Origin: an uncultured Lachnospiraceae bacterium
Lineage (GTDB): Bacteria; Bacillota_A; Clostridia; Lachnospirales; Lachnospiraceae
Length of the DNA: 28,794 nt
Assembly (NCBI GenBank): GCA_910587495.1
Contig: CAJUMT010000011.1
Span: 1 to 28,794, forward strand
Direction: 5' to 3'
The first letter of the stretch is position 1. Each line of letters opens with the position of its first letter. Below are positions 15,364-24,182 of the stretch, in pieces. The notes under the pieces were generated by a model. That model made no database searches. It was given only the letters and a program-made list of their open reading frames with translations, and was not told the DNA's origin. The translations under genes were made by a program, and so were the position numbers.

Positions 15364-17064
15364 TTAGTAAGGACCTTCCCCAATCAGCACTTTCTTCCCC
15401 TCAAACGCAAACCCATATTTCCTGATCCGCCCTGGTTTAATCCCCCTGCTTCGGAGTACCGTCTCATACTTCATTTCCTCAATCTGCCTAAGGGCTGACC
15501 CGACAGCATCTTCTAGTGTCTCCCCGCGGGCTGCGCGCGCCACCTTAAATTCGATAATAAAAGCATCCTGCCCTTTTTCCTTCGGCTCCAGCATGATATC
15601 ATACCTGCCAAATCCGCTCTCCCGGTTGGATGTCACCACATACCGATCCAAAAGCTCCGCCAGAAGTCCCAACACAAATCCATGGTAAAAACGCTCCGGC
15701 TGCGTCTTGTCGGAAGGCTTTTTCCCCGTATCAAAGCTGCTGAACACTTCACAGGAAATATCATTCATGTACTCATTCATCTCTTCTAAGTCTCCCCGAA
15801 GCAGCGCCTTAAGGAATGCATTCTGCACGCCGCGGCATCTTCTGAACCATCCCCGGATCATCTGCAGGAACATAAAGCGCACTTCTAGGTTGGTCAGCTT
15901 CAAGTCATATTCCATTTCCATGCGCTCGACGTTGAGTTCGGAATGCACTGCCTTTAAATACCCGCCGGCCAGCAGGAGGCTCCACACCACCGCTTCGTCC
16001 TCCTGATCCAGTTGGTTAAACACAATCTGTTCATCCAGCGCCGTGTGTAGCGTCCCGCCCCTTAGCAGCTCTTCCAGCACTATCTTGATCTCCGGGCTGC
16101 CCTCTCTGACCAGTTTATCCACCAGGCTGTTGGAACTAGTGTTAGCCCAGTATGCAGCGGCTTTGCCTGTATCCAGAAAATTAATAATGGACCATGGGTT
16201 ATAAATATCCTGGCTGCTGCCAAAAACAAATCCGTCATACCACTTCTTTACTTCTTCTTTCCGGTCGGACATACCGAACTCGTCCAATACCGCAAACACT
16301 TCCTCCTCCGTAAATCCAAAGCTGTCTTTGTACTCTTCTGAAGTGGAAGTCACTACTTTGAGATTATTTAAATCTGAAAACATGGACTCTTTGCTTACCC
16401 GGGTAATCCCTGTCATGATTGCACACTCTAAATATGGGTTGGTCTTAAATGTGGCATTGAACATGCTTCTGATAAACTGTACCAATTCCTCCCAGTATCC
16501 ATGCACATACGCTTCCTGCATGGGCGTATCGTATTCATCCAGCAAGATGATAACCTTTTTTCCATAATAATGGTATAAATACTCTGACAACTGGTTCAGC
16601 GACAAAGTCACATCCGCGTCACCCATATTTACGTTTTTTCTTCGGAAAACTTCCTTTTCTTCAGCAGTAAGGCAGCTGCTTTCCACCAAAAACCTGTGCC
16701 TGGCATATAAACTGACAATCAAATGGATGATCTTCTCGCGGGCATGAAAAAAATCCTTTTCTTTTATATTAGCCAAGGAAAGGCTGATCACCGGATAAGT
16801 CCCCTGGAGTTTCCGGTACTTTTCCTCCCGCCATATGGACAAACCCTCAAACAGATCTGACCTGCCTGCATAATTTACGGAGAAAAACTTCTCCACCATA
16901 TCCATGGTCAAAGTCTTTCCGAAACGCCTGGGGCGGGTGATCAGCGTTACATCATCCCCGCTCTCCCACCATTCCCTGATAAAATCGGTCTTATCGATAT
17001 ACAGGCAGTTATTTTCAATTATTTTCTCAAAGCTCTGGATCCCAATCCCCGCTGTCCTTGCCAT
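15364..17064 (-). CDS. AAA-ATPase-like / PD-(D/E)XK nuclease-domain protein, copy 2
   Basis: A 566-residue paralogue of 9114-10817. The first 66 residues, the stretch from YYGKKVIILLDEYD through the middle, and the nuclease core GRYDIML...FIIEFK are nearly the same in both copies. Between about residues 94 and 166 they share little: copy 2 has LANIKEKDFFHAREKIIHL where copy 1 has FAGVKETTYQSALKKLCYT. Walker A-like RPRRFGKT and Walker B-like LLDEYD are intact. It is one residue shorter overall, with one extra Val in EAVVWSLL. The SD is GGGGGG. Function is unknown; the pair forms a direct repeat that could recombine and delete the genes between. Confidence 0.9.
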   Translation of the reverse strand: MARTAGIGIQSFEKIIENNCLYIDKTDFIREWWESGDDVTLITRPRRFGKTLTMDMVEKFFSVNYAGRSDLFEGLSIWREEKYRKLQGTYPVISLSLANIKEKDFFHAREKIIHLIVSLYARHRFLVESSCLTAEEKEVFRRKNVNMGDADVTLSLNQLSEYLYHYYGKKVIILLDEYDTPMQEAYVHGYWEELVQFIRSMFNATFKTNPYLECAIMTGITRVSKESMFSDLNNLKVVTSTSEEYKDSFGFTEEEVFAVLDEFGMSDRKEEVKKWYDGFVFGSSQDIYNPWSIINFLDTGKAAAYWANTSSNSLVDKLVREGSPEIKIVLEELLRGGTLHTALDEQIVFNQLDQEDEAVVWSLLLAGGYLKAVHSELNVERMEMEYDLKLTNLEVRFMFLQMIRGWFRRCRGVQNAFLKALLRGDLEEMNEYMNDISCEVFSSFDTGKKPSDKTQPERFYHGFVLGLLAELLDRYVVTSNRESGFGRYDIMLEPKEKGQDAFIIEFKVARAARGETLEDAVGSALRQIEEMKYETVLRSRGIKPGRIRKYGFAFEGKKVLIGEGPY

Positions 17065-17097
17065 AGACTCAGCCCCCCTAAAAATTCAATTAAACTT

Positions 17098-17126
17098 ATT
17101 ATAAGCGATTTCTTTTCAGGTGTAAA
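17098..17126 (-). promoter_or_regulatory. Promoter of AAA copy 2
   Basis: TTTACA (17121-17126), a 17-bp spacer and TATAAT (17098-17103) on the minus strand, 34 bases before the start codon. It differs from the copy 1 upstream region, so the two copies are probably expressed differently. Confidence 0.65.
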
Positions 17127-17150
17127 CGAAGAAAATCTTATATAAAGTAT

Positions 17151-17179
17151 TTGCCGTTTTATCTCTGATAAGATAGAAT
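17151..17179 (+). promoter_or_regulatory. Promoter of the YczE-type gene
   Basis: TTGCCG (17151-17156), a 17-bp spacer and TAGAAT (17174-17179) on the plus strand, divergent from the AAA copy 2 promoter. Confidence 0.55.
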
Positions 17180-17199
17180 ATAGAAAACACGAAAATGAG

Positions 17200-17871
17200 G
17201 TGCTTCCTGATGAAAAAAATTTCAGAGAATACATGCTGCGGTTATTGTTATTATTCCTGGGACTTGTTATCGCGCATCTGGGTGTAACGCTCTTTCTCCT
17301 GACGGATCTGGGCGCCGATCCTTTCAACGTCTTTATCCAGGGGATTTTCCGGACGCTGGGACGTATGGTTCCGATACTGACCCATGGCTATACCCACGCT
17401 GCGGTCAGTATTCTCATCATGTTCATCCTCCTAGCGACAGACAGAAGCTATGTAAAAGCCGGCACCTTTGTGTGTATGGCTGCCGGCGGCCCCATCATTG
17501 ATGTGTTTACACGCCTTCTGGAGATGTACGTCCACCCGGGAAATCCCTTTGTCATACGCCTTGCGACCCTCGCGCTGGGCTGTGTGATCCTTGCCTTTGG
17601 CATGACCATTGTCATCAAATCCGACGCCGGCACCGGCCCTAACGACCTGGTGGCCATCGTCTTAAGCGACCGGCTGTCGAAGCCCTTTGGACCGGTCCGC
17701 ATTTTGGTGGATATATGCTTCGTGGCCTCCGGCTTCCTCATGGGCGGAGCCGTGGGCATCGGGACACTCATCAGCGCATTCCTGGTGGGTCCGGTGGCCG
17801 GAATTTTCCTGCCGCTCAGCGAAAAGCTTGTGAACACCCTGCTCCGTATTATGAAAGGCTCTGACTCCTGA
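17200..17871 (+). CDS. YczE/YitT-type integral membrane protein
   Basis: A 223-residue protein with five or six hydrophobic helices and the family motifs LTDLGADPFN and KSDAGTGPNDL, each repeated-half hallmarks of YczE/YitT proteins. Function in the family is poorly known. Five-membrane-segment topology and absence of a signal peptide fit the cytoplasmic membrane. The start is odd. The only in-frame upstream start is GTG 17200, with no SD. ATG 17210 has GAGG at the right distance but is out of frame, because seven A follow it; eight A would join it to KNFREYMLRLLL. This suggests a missing base or a slippable start. The gene stands alone, convergent with the BCCT gene. Confidence 0.8.
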   Translation: MLPDEKNFREYMLRLLLLFLGLVIAHLGVTLFLLTDLGADPFNVFIQGIFRTLGRMVPILTHGYTHAAVSILIMFILLATDRSYVKAGTFVCMAAGGPIIDVFTRLLEMYVHPGNPFVIRLATLALGCVILAFGMTIVIKSDAGTGPNDLVAIVLSDRLSKPFGPVRILVDICFVASGFLMGGAVGIGTLISAFLVGPVAGIFLPLSEKLVNTLLRIMKGSDS

Positions 17872-17884
17872 TTATTATCACTGA

Positions 17885-17935
17885 AAATAAAAGCAGCTAT
17901 ACCCTTTAGGTACAACTGCCTTTTACGGTTTTTAT
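17885..17935. terminator. Two-way terminator between YczE and BCCT genes
   Basis: GCAGCTATACC and GGTACAACTGC (with two G-U pairs) form an 11-bp stem extended by AAAA/TTTT. On the minus strand it is followed by TTTTATTTT; on the plus strand by CTTTT and TTTTT a little further. It ends both convergent transcripts. Confidence 0.75.
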
Positions 17936-17952
17936 GTAGATACATATATTTT

Positions 17953-19461
17953 TTACTTTTTATCATCATCCCTTAACATTTTCCTCACCGAAGCCATCAG
18001 TATAAAGATAATAATCACTAACGGCAGGCCTGTCAGTACGGAAATCGTCTTGACAGCTTCCAGCCCTCCGATCAGCATAAGGCCAATGGATAAAAGACAG
18101 AAGAGGACTGCCCAGAGGATCCGGTTCCATCTGGCCGGGTCTTCTTTTTCATCCAATTGTTTCGTCGTCGTCCCCGCCAGCACATAGGCGCAGGAATCAA
18201 TTGTGGTCGCCAGATAGACAAAACAGACGATGCATAAAAATATCATCATGAATTTTGCCATAGGCAAAGTCTTTAAAATTGCCACAATGGCCGCGCTCTG
18301 CCCTTGCTGGGCCAGGATAGAAGCCAGATCCACCTGACCTGAACTTTGCAGGTACAAAGAATACCCGCCGAAAATCATAAAACTGGTACAGCATCCAAGC
18401 GTGCCCCAGATTAACTGCCCCCACATGACTTCCCGTACTGTGCGCCCTCTGGATATCTTACCTACAAACATTCCCATCATAGGCATGAAGGCCAGCCACC
18501 AGCCCCAGTAAAACACTGTCCACTCTTTTGTAAACGCACCTTCTCCAAAAGGATCGGTCCATGTACTCATCCGCACAAAGTCTGACAGATACAACCCCAG
18601 AGAATTTACTTCCATCTTGAATATGTCAATCGTAGGCCCTACGAACAGCACAATCAACATAAAGACAAAAGCAAGCACCACATTTATATTGCTCAGATTC
18701 TGGATTCCTTTATCCAGTCCCAGATATACGCTTGTTCCAAAGATCAGCACCCATATGATTAACACAACGATACATACTGCAAAATCCAGGGACGCAGGAA
18801 TATTAAATACTTCCCGGATGATCGTAGAGAGAACCGGTGCGCCAATGCCCAGGGAAGTGGATATGGAACCGACGATCCCAAAAACAACTAGAATATCAAT
18901 GATATGTCCGATCCAGCCGTCTGCATGGCCTCCAATCACACTTTTACAGGCCGTACTTAAACGCATACTTTTTTCTTTCCTGACAAACATAATATATGCA
19001 ATGGCGACAATAGCAGGATTGTAGATTGCCCATGCGCTGAATCCCCAATGAAACTGCCCATACATATGCGCATATTCATAGGCTTCTTTGCTGAAAGGCT
19101 CCAGGTCAAAAGGCGGACCACTCACATAGTAAACCGGCTCTAAAAATCCTAATATAACAATGCTTGTCCCTACACCTGCGGTAAACAGCATGGCAATCCA
19201 TGAAAGATTGCCATACTGTGGTCTTTCGTCTGCCTCGCCCAGACGTATATTCCCGTATTTGCTGATACTCAGCCAAAACAGAAAGCCAAAAGAAGCAAGG
19301 CAGGTGAGGAGGAATATCCATCCGAATTGTCCCGTACACAGGTCAAACAAATAAGAAACAATACCGTTTACCCTATCCGGAATCAGATAGATCGGAAGCA
19401 GCAGCATAAAAAGCACTGCAACTGCAGGAAGAAATATCTTTTTTTCAATATTTTGGAACAT
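17953..19461 (-). CDS. BCCT-family (betaine/choline/carnitine) transporter
   Basis: A 502-residue protein with about 12 membrane segments. Family marks are AGVGTSIVILGFLEP (95-109), GLDKGIQNLSNIN (248-260) and the Trp-rich signature WTVFYWGWW followed by GKISRGRTVRE (314-344). It imports a quaternary amine or a related zwitterion with Na+ or by exchange. It is the last gene of the amino-acid-oxidation cluster, only 3 bp after the ADP-forming acyl-CoA synthetase, which suggests it supplies or exchanges a compound tied to that pathway rather than acting only in osmotic stress (inference). The short tails lack the long C-terminal osmosensing extension of BetP-type carriers. Confidence 0.9.
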   Translation of the reverse strand: MFQNIEKKIFLPAVAVLFMLLLPIYLIPDRVNGIVSYLFDLCTGQFGWIFLLTCLASFGFLFWLSISKYGNIRLGEADERPQYGNLSWIAMLFTAGVGTSIVILGFLEPVYYVSGPPFDLEPFSKEAYEYAHMYGQFHWGFSAWAIYNPAIVAIAYIMFVRKEKSMRLSTACKSVIGGHADGWIGHIIDILVVFGIVGSISTSLGIGAPVLSTIIREVFNIPASLDFAVCIVVLIIWVLIFGTSVYLGLDKGIQNLSNINVVLAFVFMLIVLFVGPTIDIFKMEVNSLGLYLSDFVRMSTWTDPFGEGAFTKEWTVFYWGWWLAFMPMMGMFVGKISRGRTVREVMWGQLIWGTLGCCTSFMIFGGYSLYLQSSGQVDLASILAQQGQSAAIVAILKTLPMAKFMMIFLCIVCFVYLATTIDSCAYVLAGTTTKQLDEKEDPARWNRILWAVLFCLLSIGLMLIGGLEAVKTISVLTGLPLVIIIFILMASVRKMLRDDDKK

Positions 19462-19464
19462 TCA

Positions 19465-21573
19465 TTATGCACCTTCTTCGTATTTGACGATCAGCGCATC
19501 GGCAACTCCAACCCCTTCTCCTTCCGGGTACACAAACAGAGGATTGATATCCAGTTCCTTTAAAGTATCTTTATTTGCACTTGCATAGTTGCCTATGGCA
19601 ACGATCGTCTCGCAGAGCGCTTTAATATCGCATTTCGCAGAGCCGCGGTAACCATTTAACAATTTGAAAGACTTTAAGGACTTCAGCATCTCCAGTGCTT
19701 CCGTCTCTGAAAGCGGAGCCGGATATAACGCCACATCCTTAAATACTTCCACGAACACGCCGCCCATACCTACCATAATCATAGGTCCGAACTGCGGATC
19801 ATTGTTAACGCCGATAATCATCTCAACCCCGGATTTCAGCATGGGAACCATCAGGATTCCATTAAGCTTTACTTCCGGTTTTTTCTCTGTGACGTTTTTC
19901 ATAATCTTTTCATATGCAGCTTTCGCCGCTTCTGCACCCCGAATATTCAGTTTCACGCCGCCTACGTCACTTTTATGGAGAATATCCGCCGACTCAATCT
20001 TCATGGCAAGCGCCTCTTCTGTGGAAGCAGCAAAGGAAACAGCCTCTTCCACAGACGTGGCAATCACCTCTTTGGGTACTGCTACGCCAAATTTTCCAAG
20101 TTCGACTTTGCTGTCATGCTCGGACAACGGGATTGTTTTGTCAGATTTTCCTTTTCCGGGAGCCAGTGCAAGCGTCTTTTCTTCCGGGCGATAAGAAATA
20201 AAGTCAGCCAAATGGCGAAGCATCTTAAACGCATAGACCGGAGGCGGCAGGATCGGCACACCAATATGGAACAGCTTATCCTGGTATTCCAGATTTCTGG
20301 TATTTTCCGCAAAGGGGATCATGGCAATTGGTTTGCAGGCGTCTCCTTTTTCTTTCACTACCTTTTCAATACCTTGATACATATAGTGGATGGCCGGATC
20401 CGCGATATCCAAAAGCAATGTATAGCCAATCAACACCATGCCAATGTTGGGGTCGTCCATGACTGTACGAAGCGCGCCGGCATATAGATCTGCATCATAG
20501 GAAAGACTTGCCGTCATATCCAACGGATTATTCAGAGACGCATAATCCGGAAGCTGTGCTTTTAAGCTTGCCAGCGTCTCTTTTGTAAAGTCCGGATACT
20601 CCACGCCGTTTAAGCTTCCCACATCCGCACAGATTCCGGTCTCGCCGCCGGATAAGTTCATGGATGCAAAGGTTGCTTTGTCCGGAATCTTTTTTAAAGT
20701 TGAAAGCATCAGGGACATAGCCATCAGTTCTTCTAAGTCGTCCACACGGATTGCTCCGAATTTTTTCAACACTGCATCAAAGGAAGCATCCGAACCGGAC
20801 AGACTTCCGGTATGAGAAGCAGCAATCGCTCCGCCTTTGGCACTGCGTCCTGCTTTTAAGATCACAACCGGTTTTTTTCTTTCAGCCGCTTTCTTTAAGA
20901 CTGACGCGAATTTATTTGCGTCCTTGACTCCCTCGATATAAACACTGACCACTTTCGTATTTTCGTCGTCCACGAGGAACTCCATATAGTCTTCTACCTG
21001 AACAATCTTACCGTTGCCGGCAGAAATACTGTAGGAAAATCTCATACCCGGGCAGTCCATCAAAGACAGGCACAACTGTCCGCTCTGGGATACAACGCCC
21101 ACGCTGCCTTTGCGGTCCCTTTTTTCGGAAATAAACGCAAATGCCTGGACATTATCAATGTAATTCACAAATCCGGCACAGTTCGGTCCCATGATAGCAA
21201 TATCAAGTTCTTTTGCAGCAGCAATCAGTTCTGCCTCGTTTTTCCTTCCTTCGTCCGTACCTACTTCACCATAACCGCTGGCAAACACAACTGCTCCGCC
21301 ACAGCCCTTTTTTGCTCCTTCTCTAAGAAGCGGAATTACGGTCTTCTGTGAGGTGCAAATCACCATTAAGTCAACCGTATCCGGTACATCTGTAACGCTT
21401 TTATAACACGGTACGTCAAATACCGTTTCTCTTTTTGGATGAATAAAATACACTCGGCTTCTGTCTTCCACATAAGAAAGGATGTTTCGGCAGACATCTC
21501 CGCCGAAACCTTCCTTTTCACTTGCACCAATAACAGCAACCGATTGTGGTTTTAACAGTTTCGTTAAGTTCAT
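19465..21573 (-). CDS. ADP-forming acyl-CoA synthetase (fused alpha-beta)
   Basis: A 702-residue single-chain enzyme. The N-terminal CoA-binding/ligase half starts KPQSVAVIGAS and carries the phosphorylated-histidine loop ASHTGSLSG (His254); VVSQSGQL (160-167) is also typical. The C-terminal ATP-grasp half starts around 480 and carries HKSDVGGVKL (His533). This is the alpha plus beta content of ADP-forming acetyl-CoA synthetases, which make acid + CoA + ATP from acyl-CoA + ADP + Pi. No C-terminal acetyltransferase domain is present, which excludes protein acetyltransferase Pat. It lies 38 bp after the 2-oxoacid oxidoreductase gamma gene and would conserve the thioester energy as ATP. Confidence 0.93.
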   Translation of the reverse strand: MNLTKLLKPQSVAVIGASEKEGFGGDVCRNILSYVEDRSRVYFIHPKRETVFDVPCYKSVTDVPDTVDLMVICTSQKTVIPLLREGAKKGCGGAVVFASGYGEVGTDEGRKNEAELIAAAKELDIAIMGPNCAGFVNYIDNVQAFAFISEKRDRKGSVGVVSQSGQLCLSLMDCPGMRFSYSISAGNGKIVQVEDYMEFLVDDENTKVVSVYIEGVKDANKFASVLKKAAERKKPVVILKAGRSAKGGAIAASHTGSLSGSDASFDAVLKKFGAIRVDDLEELMAMSLMLSTLKKIPDKATFASMNLSGGETGICADVGSLNGVEYPDFTKETLASLKAQLPDYASLNNPLDMTASLSYDADLYAGALRTVMDDPNIGMVLIGYTLLLDIADPAIHYMYQGIEKVVKEKGDACKPIAMIPFAENTRNLEYQDKLFHIGVPILPPPVYAFKMLRHLADFISYRPEEKTLALAPGKGKSDKTIPLSEHDSKVELGKFGVAVPKEVIATSVEEAVSFAASTEEALAMKIESADILHKSDVGGVKLNIRGAEAAKAAYEKIMKNVTEKKPEVKLNGILMVPMLKSGVEMIIGVNNDPQFGPMIMVGMGGVFVEVFKDVALYPAPLSETEALEMLKSLKSFKLLNGYRGSAKCDIKALCETIVAIGNYASANKDTLKELDINPLFVYPEGEGVGVADALIVKYEEGA

Positions 21574-21611
21574 ATTCTGTTTTCTCCCTGATCTGTTATG
21601 GTATTTCTATA

Positions 21612-22154
21612 CTATTTTCCTTCCACACCCCTGCGGTAGCAGGCAACATTCTTTTCATTAAACTTTCCTTTGCCCTTCTTCTCAAAGAAAGAGACAATAG
21701 CGGTTTCCATATATTCAATGGAGAAAAGATCGCTGTTGGCAGCTAAAGCTCCCAGCATTACAAGATTGGCTCCTTTTGGATTAGCCACTTCCGCCGCAAT
21801 ATCCGTAGCCGGAACTTTTACGACTTTGATATCGTCACGGTAGGTGCGGTTCTCTGGCACGATGGAGGAATTTACAAGGAGCAATCCGCCTGGTTTTAAC
21901 CTTTCTTCAAACTTATCAATGGCCGGGGTATTCATTGTAAATAAAATATCCGGCTGTTTGGATATAGGGCTTGCAATCAGTCCGTCACTGATCTTTACGG
22001 TACAGTTGGCGGTACCTCCGCGCATCTCTGAACCATAAGACGGATAAAATAATACATTTTTATCCTGTTCCATACCGGCATTAATCAGCAGCATACCTGC
22101 GGTCAATACACCCTGACCGCCGAATCCGGCACAAATAATCTCTTTTTTTGCCAT
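21612..22154 (-). CDS. korC: 2-oxoacid:ferredoxin oxidoreductase, gamma subunit
   Basis: A 180-residue protein with GFGGQGVLTAG (10-20) at the N-terminus and SYGSEMRGGTANC, the marks of the gamma subunit or domain of 2-oxoacid:ferredoxin oxidoreductases. It completes the alpha2-beta2-gamma-delta type enzyme with the three genes before it (gap of 3 bp after the beta gene). Gene names kor, vor or por differ by substrate, and the sequence does not decide this, so the symbol reflects subunit order only. Cytoplasmic. Confidence 0.9.
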   Translation of the reverse strand: MAKKEIICAGFGGQGVLTAGMLLINAGMEQDKNVLFYPSYGSEMRGGTANCTVKISDGLIASPISKQPDILFTMNTPAIDKFEERLKPGGLLLVNSSIVPENRTYRDDIKVVKVPATDIAAEVANPKGANLVMLGALAANSDLFSIEYMETAIVSFFEKKGKGKFNEKNVACYRRGVEGK

Positions 22155-22157
22155 GAT

Positions 22158-22892
22158 CTATTCCTCCTTCTTATCCTTAAATTCACCCAGAGGGAAGAAT
22201 GGGATCATCTCGTTTTTAATGCGCTCCACACTCTTTACCGGCGTCATGTTCAGGTTTGTAGGACAGGGAGACAAAAGCTCTACCAAGCAGAAACCTTCGC
22301 CCCGCATATGTTTCTCAAAGGCTTTTTTGATGTATTTCTTACTTTGTACCATTCCTTTGGCATCTGCCATGGAACCTCTTGCCAGATAAGCAATATCCAG
22401 TCCGGAAAATGCCTGATCCACTCTAAAAGGCATGCCTGCTTTCTTGGGATCTTTTCCATGCGGCGTGGATGTGGTAATCTGTCCCGGAAGAGAAGTAGGC
22501 GCGCACTGTCCTCCTGTCATACCGTACAGACTGTTATTAATAACGATCGCCACCACGTTATCATTTCGGATAGCTGTGTGCATAGTCTCCGCCATGCCGA
22601 TTGAATATGCGGCGCCATCTCCGATATACGCCATAACCGGATTTTCCGGACGTACCTTCTTGACACCGACCGCCGTTGCGATTGGTCTCCCGTGAGCTGC
22701 CATAATCGTATCAAATCTCCAGGAATCAATATTTAAAGAGCCGCAGGCCACATCCACAATCGCCAAGAGCTTCTCGCTTAATTCCATTTCTTCCATAACT
22801 TCGGCAATCAGACGAACTGCAAGGCCATGTCCGCAACCGGGACAAAAACCGCTCTGTGTAAATGTCACTGTTTCAGGAGCTACTAACCTCAT
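22158..22892 (-). CDS. korB: 2-oxoacid:ferredoxin oxidoreductase, beta (thiamine diphosphate) subunit
   Basis: A 244-residue protein. FCPGCGHG (16-23) is the conserved cysteine motif of the beta subunit, and GDGAAYSIG (91-99) to INNSLYGMTGGQ (118-129) is the thiamine-diphosphate/Mg site. It carries out decarboxylation of the 2-oxo acid. The chain is somewhat short (kor beta subunits are often 270-290). It starts one base after the alpha subunit stop (TAG-T-ATG), so translation is tightly coupled. Confidence 0.92.
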   Translation of the reverse strand: MRLVAPETVTFTQSGFCPGCGHGLAVRLIAEVMEEMELSEKLLAIVDVACGSLNIDSWRFDTIMAAHGRPIATAVGVKKVRPENPVMAYIGDGAAYSIGMAETMHTAIRNDNVVAIVINNSLYGMTGGQCAPTSLPGQITTSTPHGKDPKKAGMPFRVDQAFSGLDIAYLARGSMADAKGMVQSKKYIKKAFEKHMRGEGFCLVELLSPCPTNLNMTPVKSVERIKNEMIPFFPLGEFKDKKEE

Positions 22893-22893
22893 A

Positions 22894-23943
22894 CTATTTT
22901 CCCTCCTTTTTCAGCATCTCTTTTGCCTTCGCAATGATTCCCTCTGATTCAGGAATCTCAAAAATAGAACCATAATGATCCACCGGATATTTGCTTTCTG
23001 TGGCAAGCTTCACATCATCCACCATCTGCCCTAAGATATTCATCTCCACAGTCAGGAACGCTTTTGCTGCCTTTGCTTCTTTAAATGCCTTCACAGGGAA
23101 CGGCCATAAGGTAATCGGACGAATCAGGCCCAGTTTTAATCCTTCCTCCCGGGCAAGTTCCACGGTCTCCCGACATACGCGGGAACTAATACCGTAAGCC
23201 ACCAGCACTACCTCGGCGTCTTCCACCTGTACGTTCTCATAACGCTGTTCCTGCTCCATCTGCCTGTATTTCTCAGACAGATATCCTTCATAATCCGGAT
23301 GTGTGTAATAGACATTCTGGATCTTTCTCTGCTCGCAGCCTTTTTTGCAGCCTTTGATAGTCCAGTCAAATTTGTTAATATCATGTTCCTGGAACTTCGG
23401 TATCTCCACCGCCTCAATCATCTGCCCGATAGCCGCGTCAGAAGCAATCAATACCGGATGACGGTACTTTTCTGCCAAATCAAAAGCCTCCGCCATCATG
23501 TCCGCGTTTTCCTGTACGGATGCAGGCGCCAGCACCAGCGTATGGTAATCTCCATGTCCTCCGCCTCTGGTCAGCTGCCAGTAGTCGCCCTGCCCCTGTG
23601 CAATATCGCCCAGGCCGGTTCCTATACGCATAACATCTACAATCACGGCCGGAAGATCGGCTGCCACCAGATAGGAAATCCCTTCCTGTTTCAGGGAAAA
23701 GCCCGGGCCTGACGATGTCGTCAAAGCCCTTGCTCCTGCAGCGGCAGCTCCCAGTACCATATTGATACCGGCAAGCTCTGATTCAGCCTGAATAAATTCT
23801 CCGCCCACTTCTTCCATCCGCCAGGACAAATATTCCAGAATCTCCGTCTGCGGCGTAATCGGATATCCGCTGTAAAAGCGACAGCCTGCAGCCAGTGCTG
23901 CCTCGGCCAGCGCTTCATTGCCTTTTAATAATACTTTAGCCAT
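22894..23943 (-). CDS. korA: 2-oxoacid:ferredoxin oxidoreductase, alpha subunit
   Basis: A 349-residue protein with YSGYPITPQTEI near residue 24, the classic YPITP motif of the alpha subunit, followed by AESELAGINMVLGAAAAGARALTTSSGPG: the pyrimidine-binding region carrying the conserved Glu. The C-terminal part (about 245-349) is the domain contacting CoA. It follows the ferredoxin-like delta gene by 11 bp with SD AGGAGG. The delta-alpha-beta-gamma gene order matches the korDABC/oorDABC arrangement of four-subunit enzymes. The small size favours the 2-oxoglutarate or branched/aromatic acid type over pyruvate. Confidence 0.92.
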   Translation of the reverse strand: MAKVLLKGNEALAEAALAAGCRFYSGYPITPQTEILEYLSWRMEEVGGEFIQAESELAGINMVLGAAAAGARALTTSSGPGFSLKQEGISYLVAADLPAVIVDVMRIGTGLGDIAQGQGDYWQLTRGGGHGDYHTLVLAPASVQENADMMAEAFDLAEKYRHPVLIASDAAIGQMIEAVEIPKFQEHDINKFDWTIKGCKKGCEQRKIQNVYYTHPDYEGYLSEKYRQMEQEQRYENVQVEDAEVVLVAYGISSRVCRETVELAREEGLKLGLIRPITLWPFPVKAFKEAKAAKAFLTVEMNILGQMVDDVKLATESKYPVDHYGSIFEIPESEGIIAKAKEMLKKEGK

Positions 23944-23954
23944 TGCTGACCTCC

Positions 23955-24167
23955 TTATCTTATTTCAAACACATAGTCCGGGCACACCCGATAACAGGTC
24001 CCGCATACCGTACATTTGTCCGCATCTACAACAATAGTATTGTATCCCTTTGCGTTGACATGGTCAGAGACACTGATCGCTTCTTTGGGACATGCATTGA
24101 TGCAGTAGCCGCATCCTTTACATCGTACGGGATTTGTATATACTTTTTCACTTTTTTCTTTTCCCAT
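23955..24167 (-). CDS. korD: 2-oxoacid:ferredoxin oxidoreductase, delta (ferredoxin-like) subunit
   Basis: A 70-residue protein with two CxxCxxCxxxCP motifs, CKGCGYCINACP and CTVCGTCYRVCP, binding two [4Fe-4S] clusters that pass electrons from the catalytic core to ferredoxin. Two starts are possible: ATG 24167 (10 bases after GAGAGG) and an adjacent GTG 24170 (7 bases after it); ATG was chosen. It is the first oxidoreductase gene, separated from the MFS gene by about 100 bp that hold a long hairpin. Confidence 0.9.
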   Translation of the reverse strand: MGKEKSEKVYTNPVRCKGCGYCINACPKEAISVSDHVNAKGYNTIVVDADKCTVCGTCYRVCPDYVFEIR

Positions 24168-24182
24168 CACAGGATTACCTCT

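Noticed and set aside
8882..17064. A defence island built from the AAA/PD-(D/E)XK genes and hicA
   Set aside because: The HicA piece is broken, the other genes are redox or housekeeping, and there is no evidence of defence function for these AAA proteins here.
19664..20487. Overlapping plus-strand frames of 95-176 residues opposite the acyl-CoA synthetase
   Set aside because: Low-complexity Ser/Thr-rich translations antisense to a clear enzyme gene; no start signals.
19465..21573. Protein lysine acetyltransferase (Pat-type) instead of acyl-CoA synthetase
   Set aside because: The protein ends after the ATP-grasp domain with no GNAT domain, and both catalytic His motifs are present.
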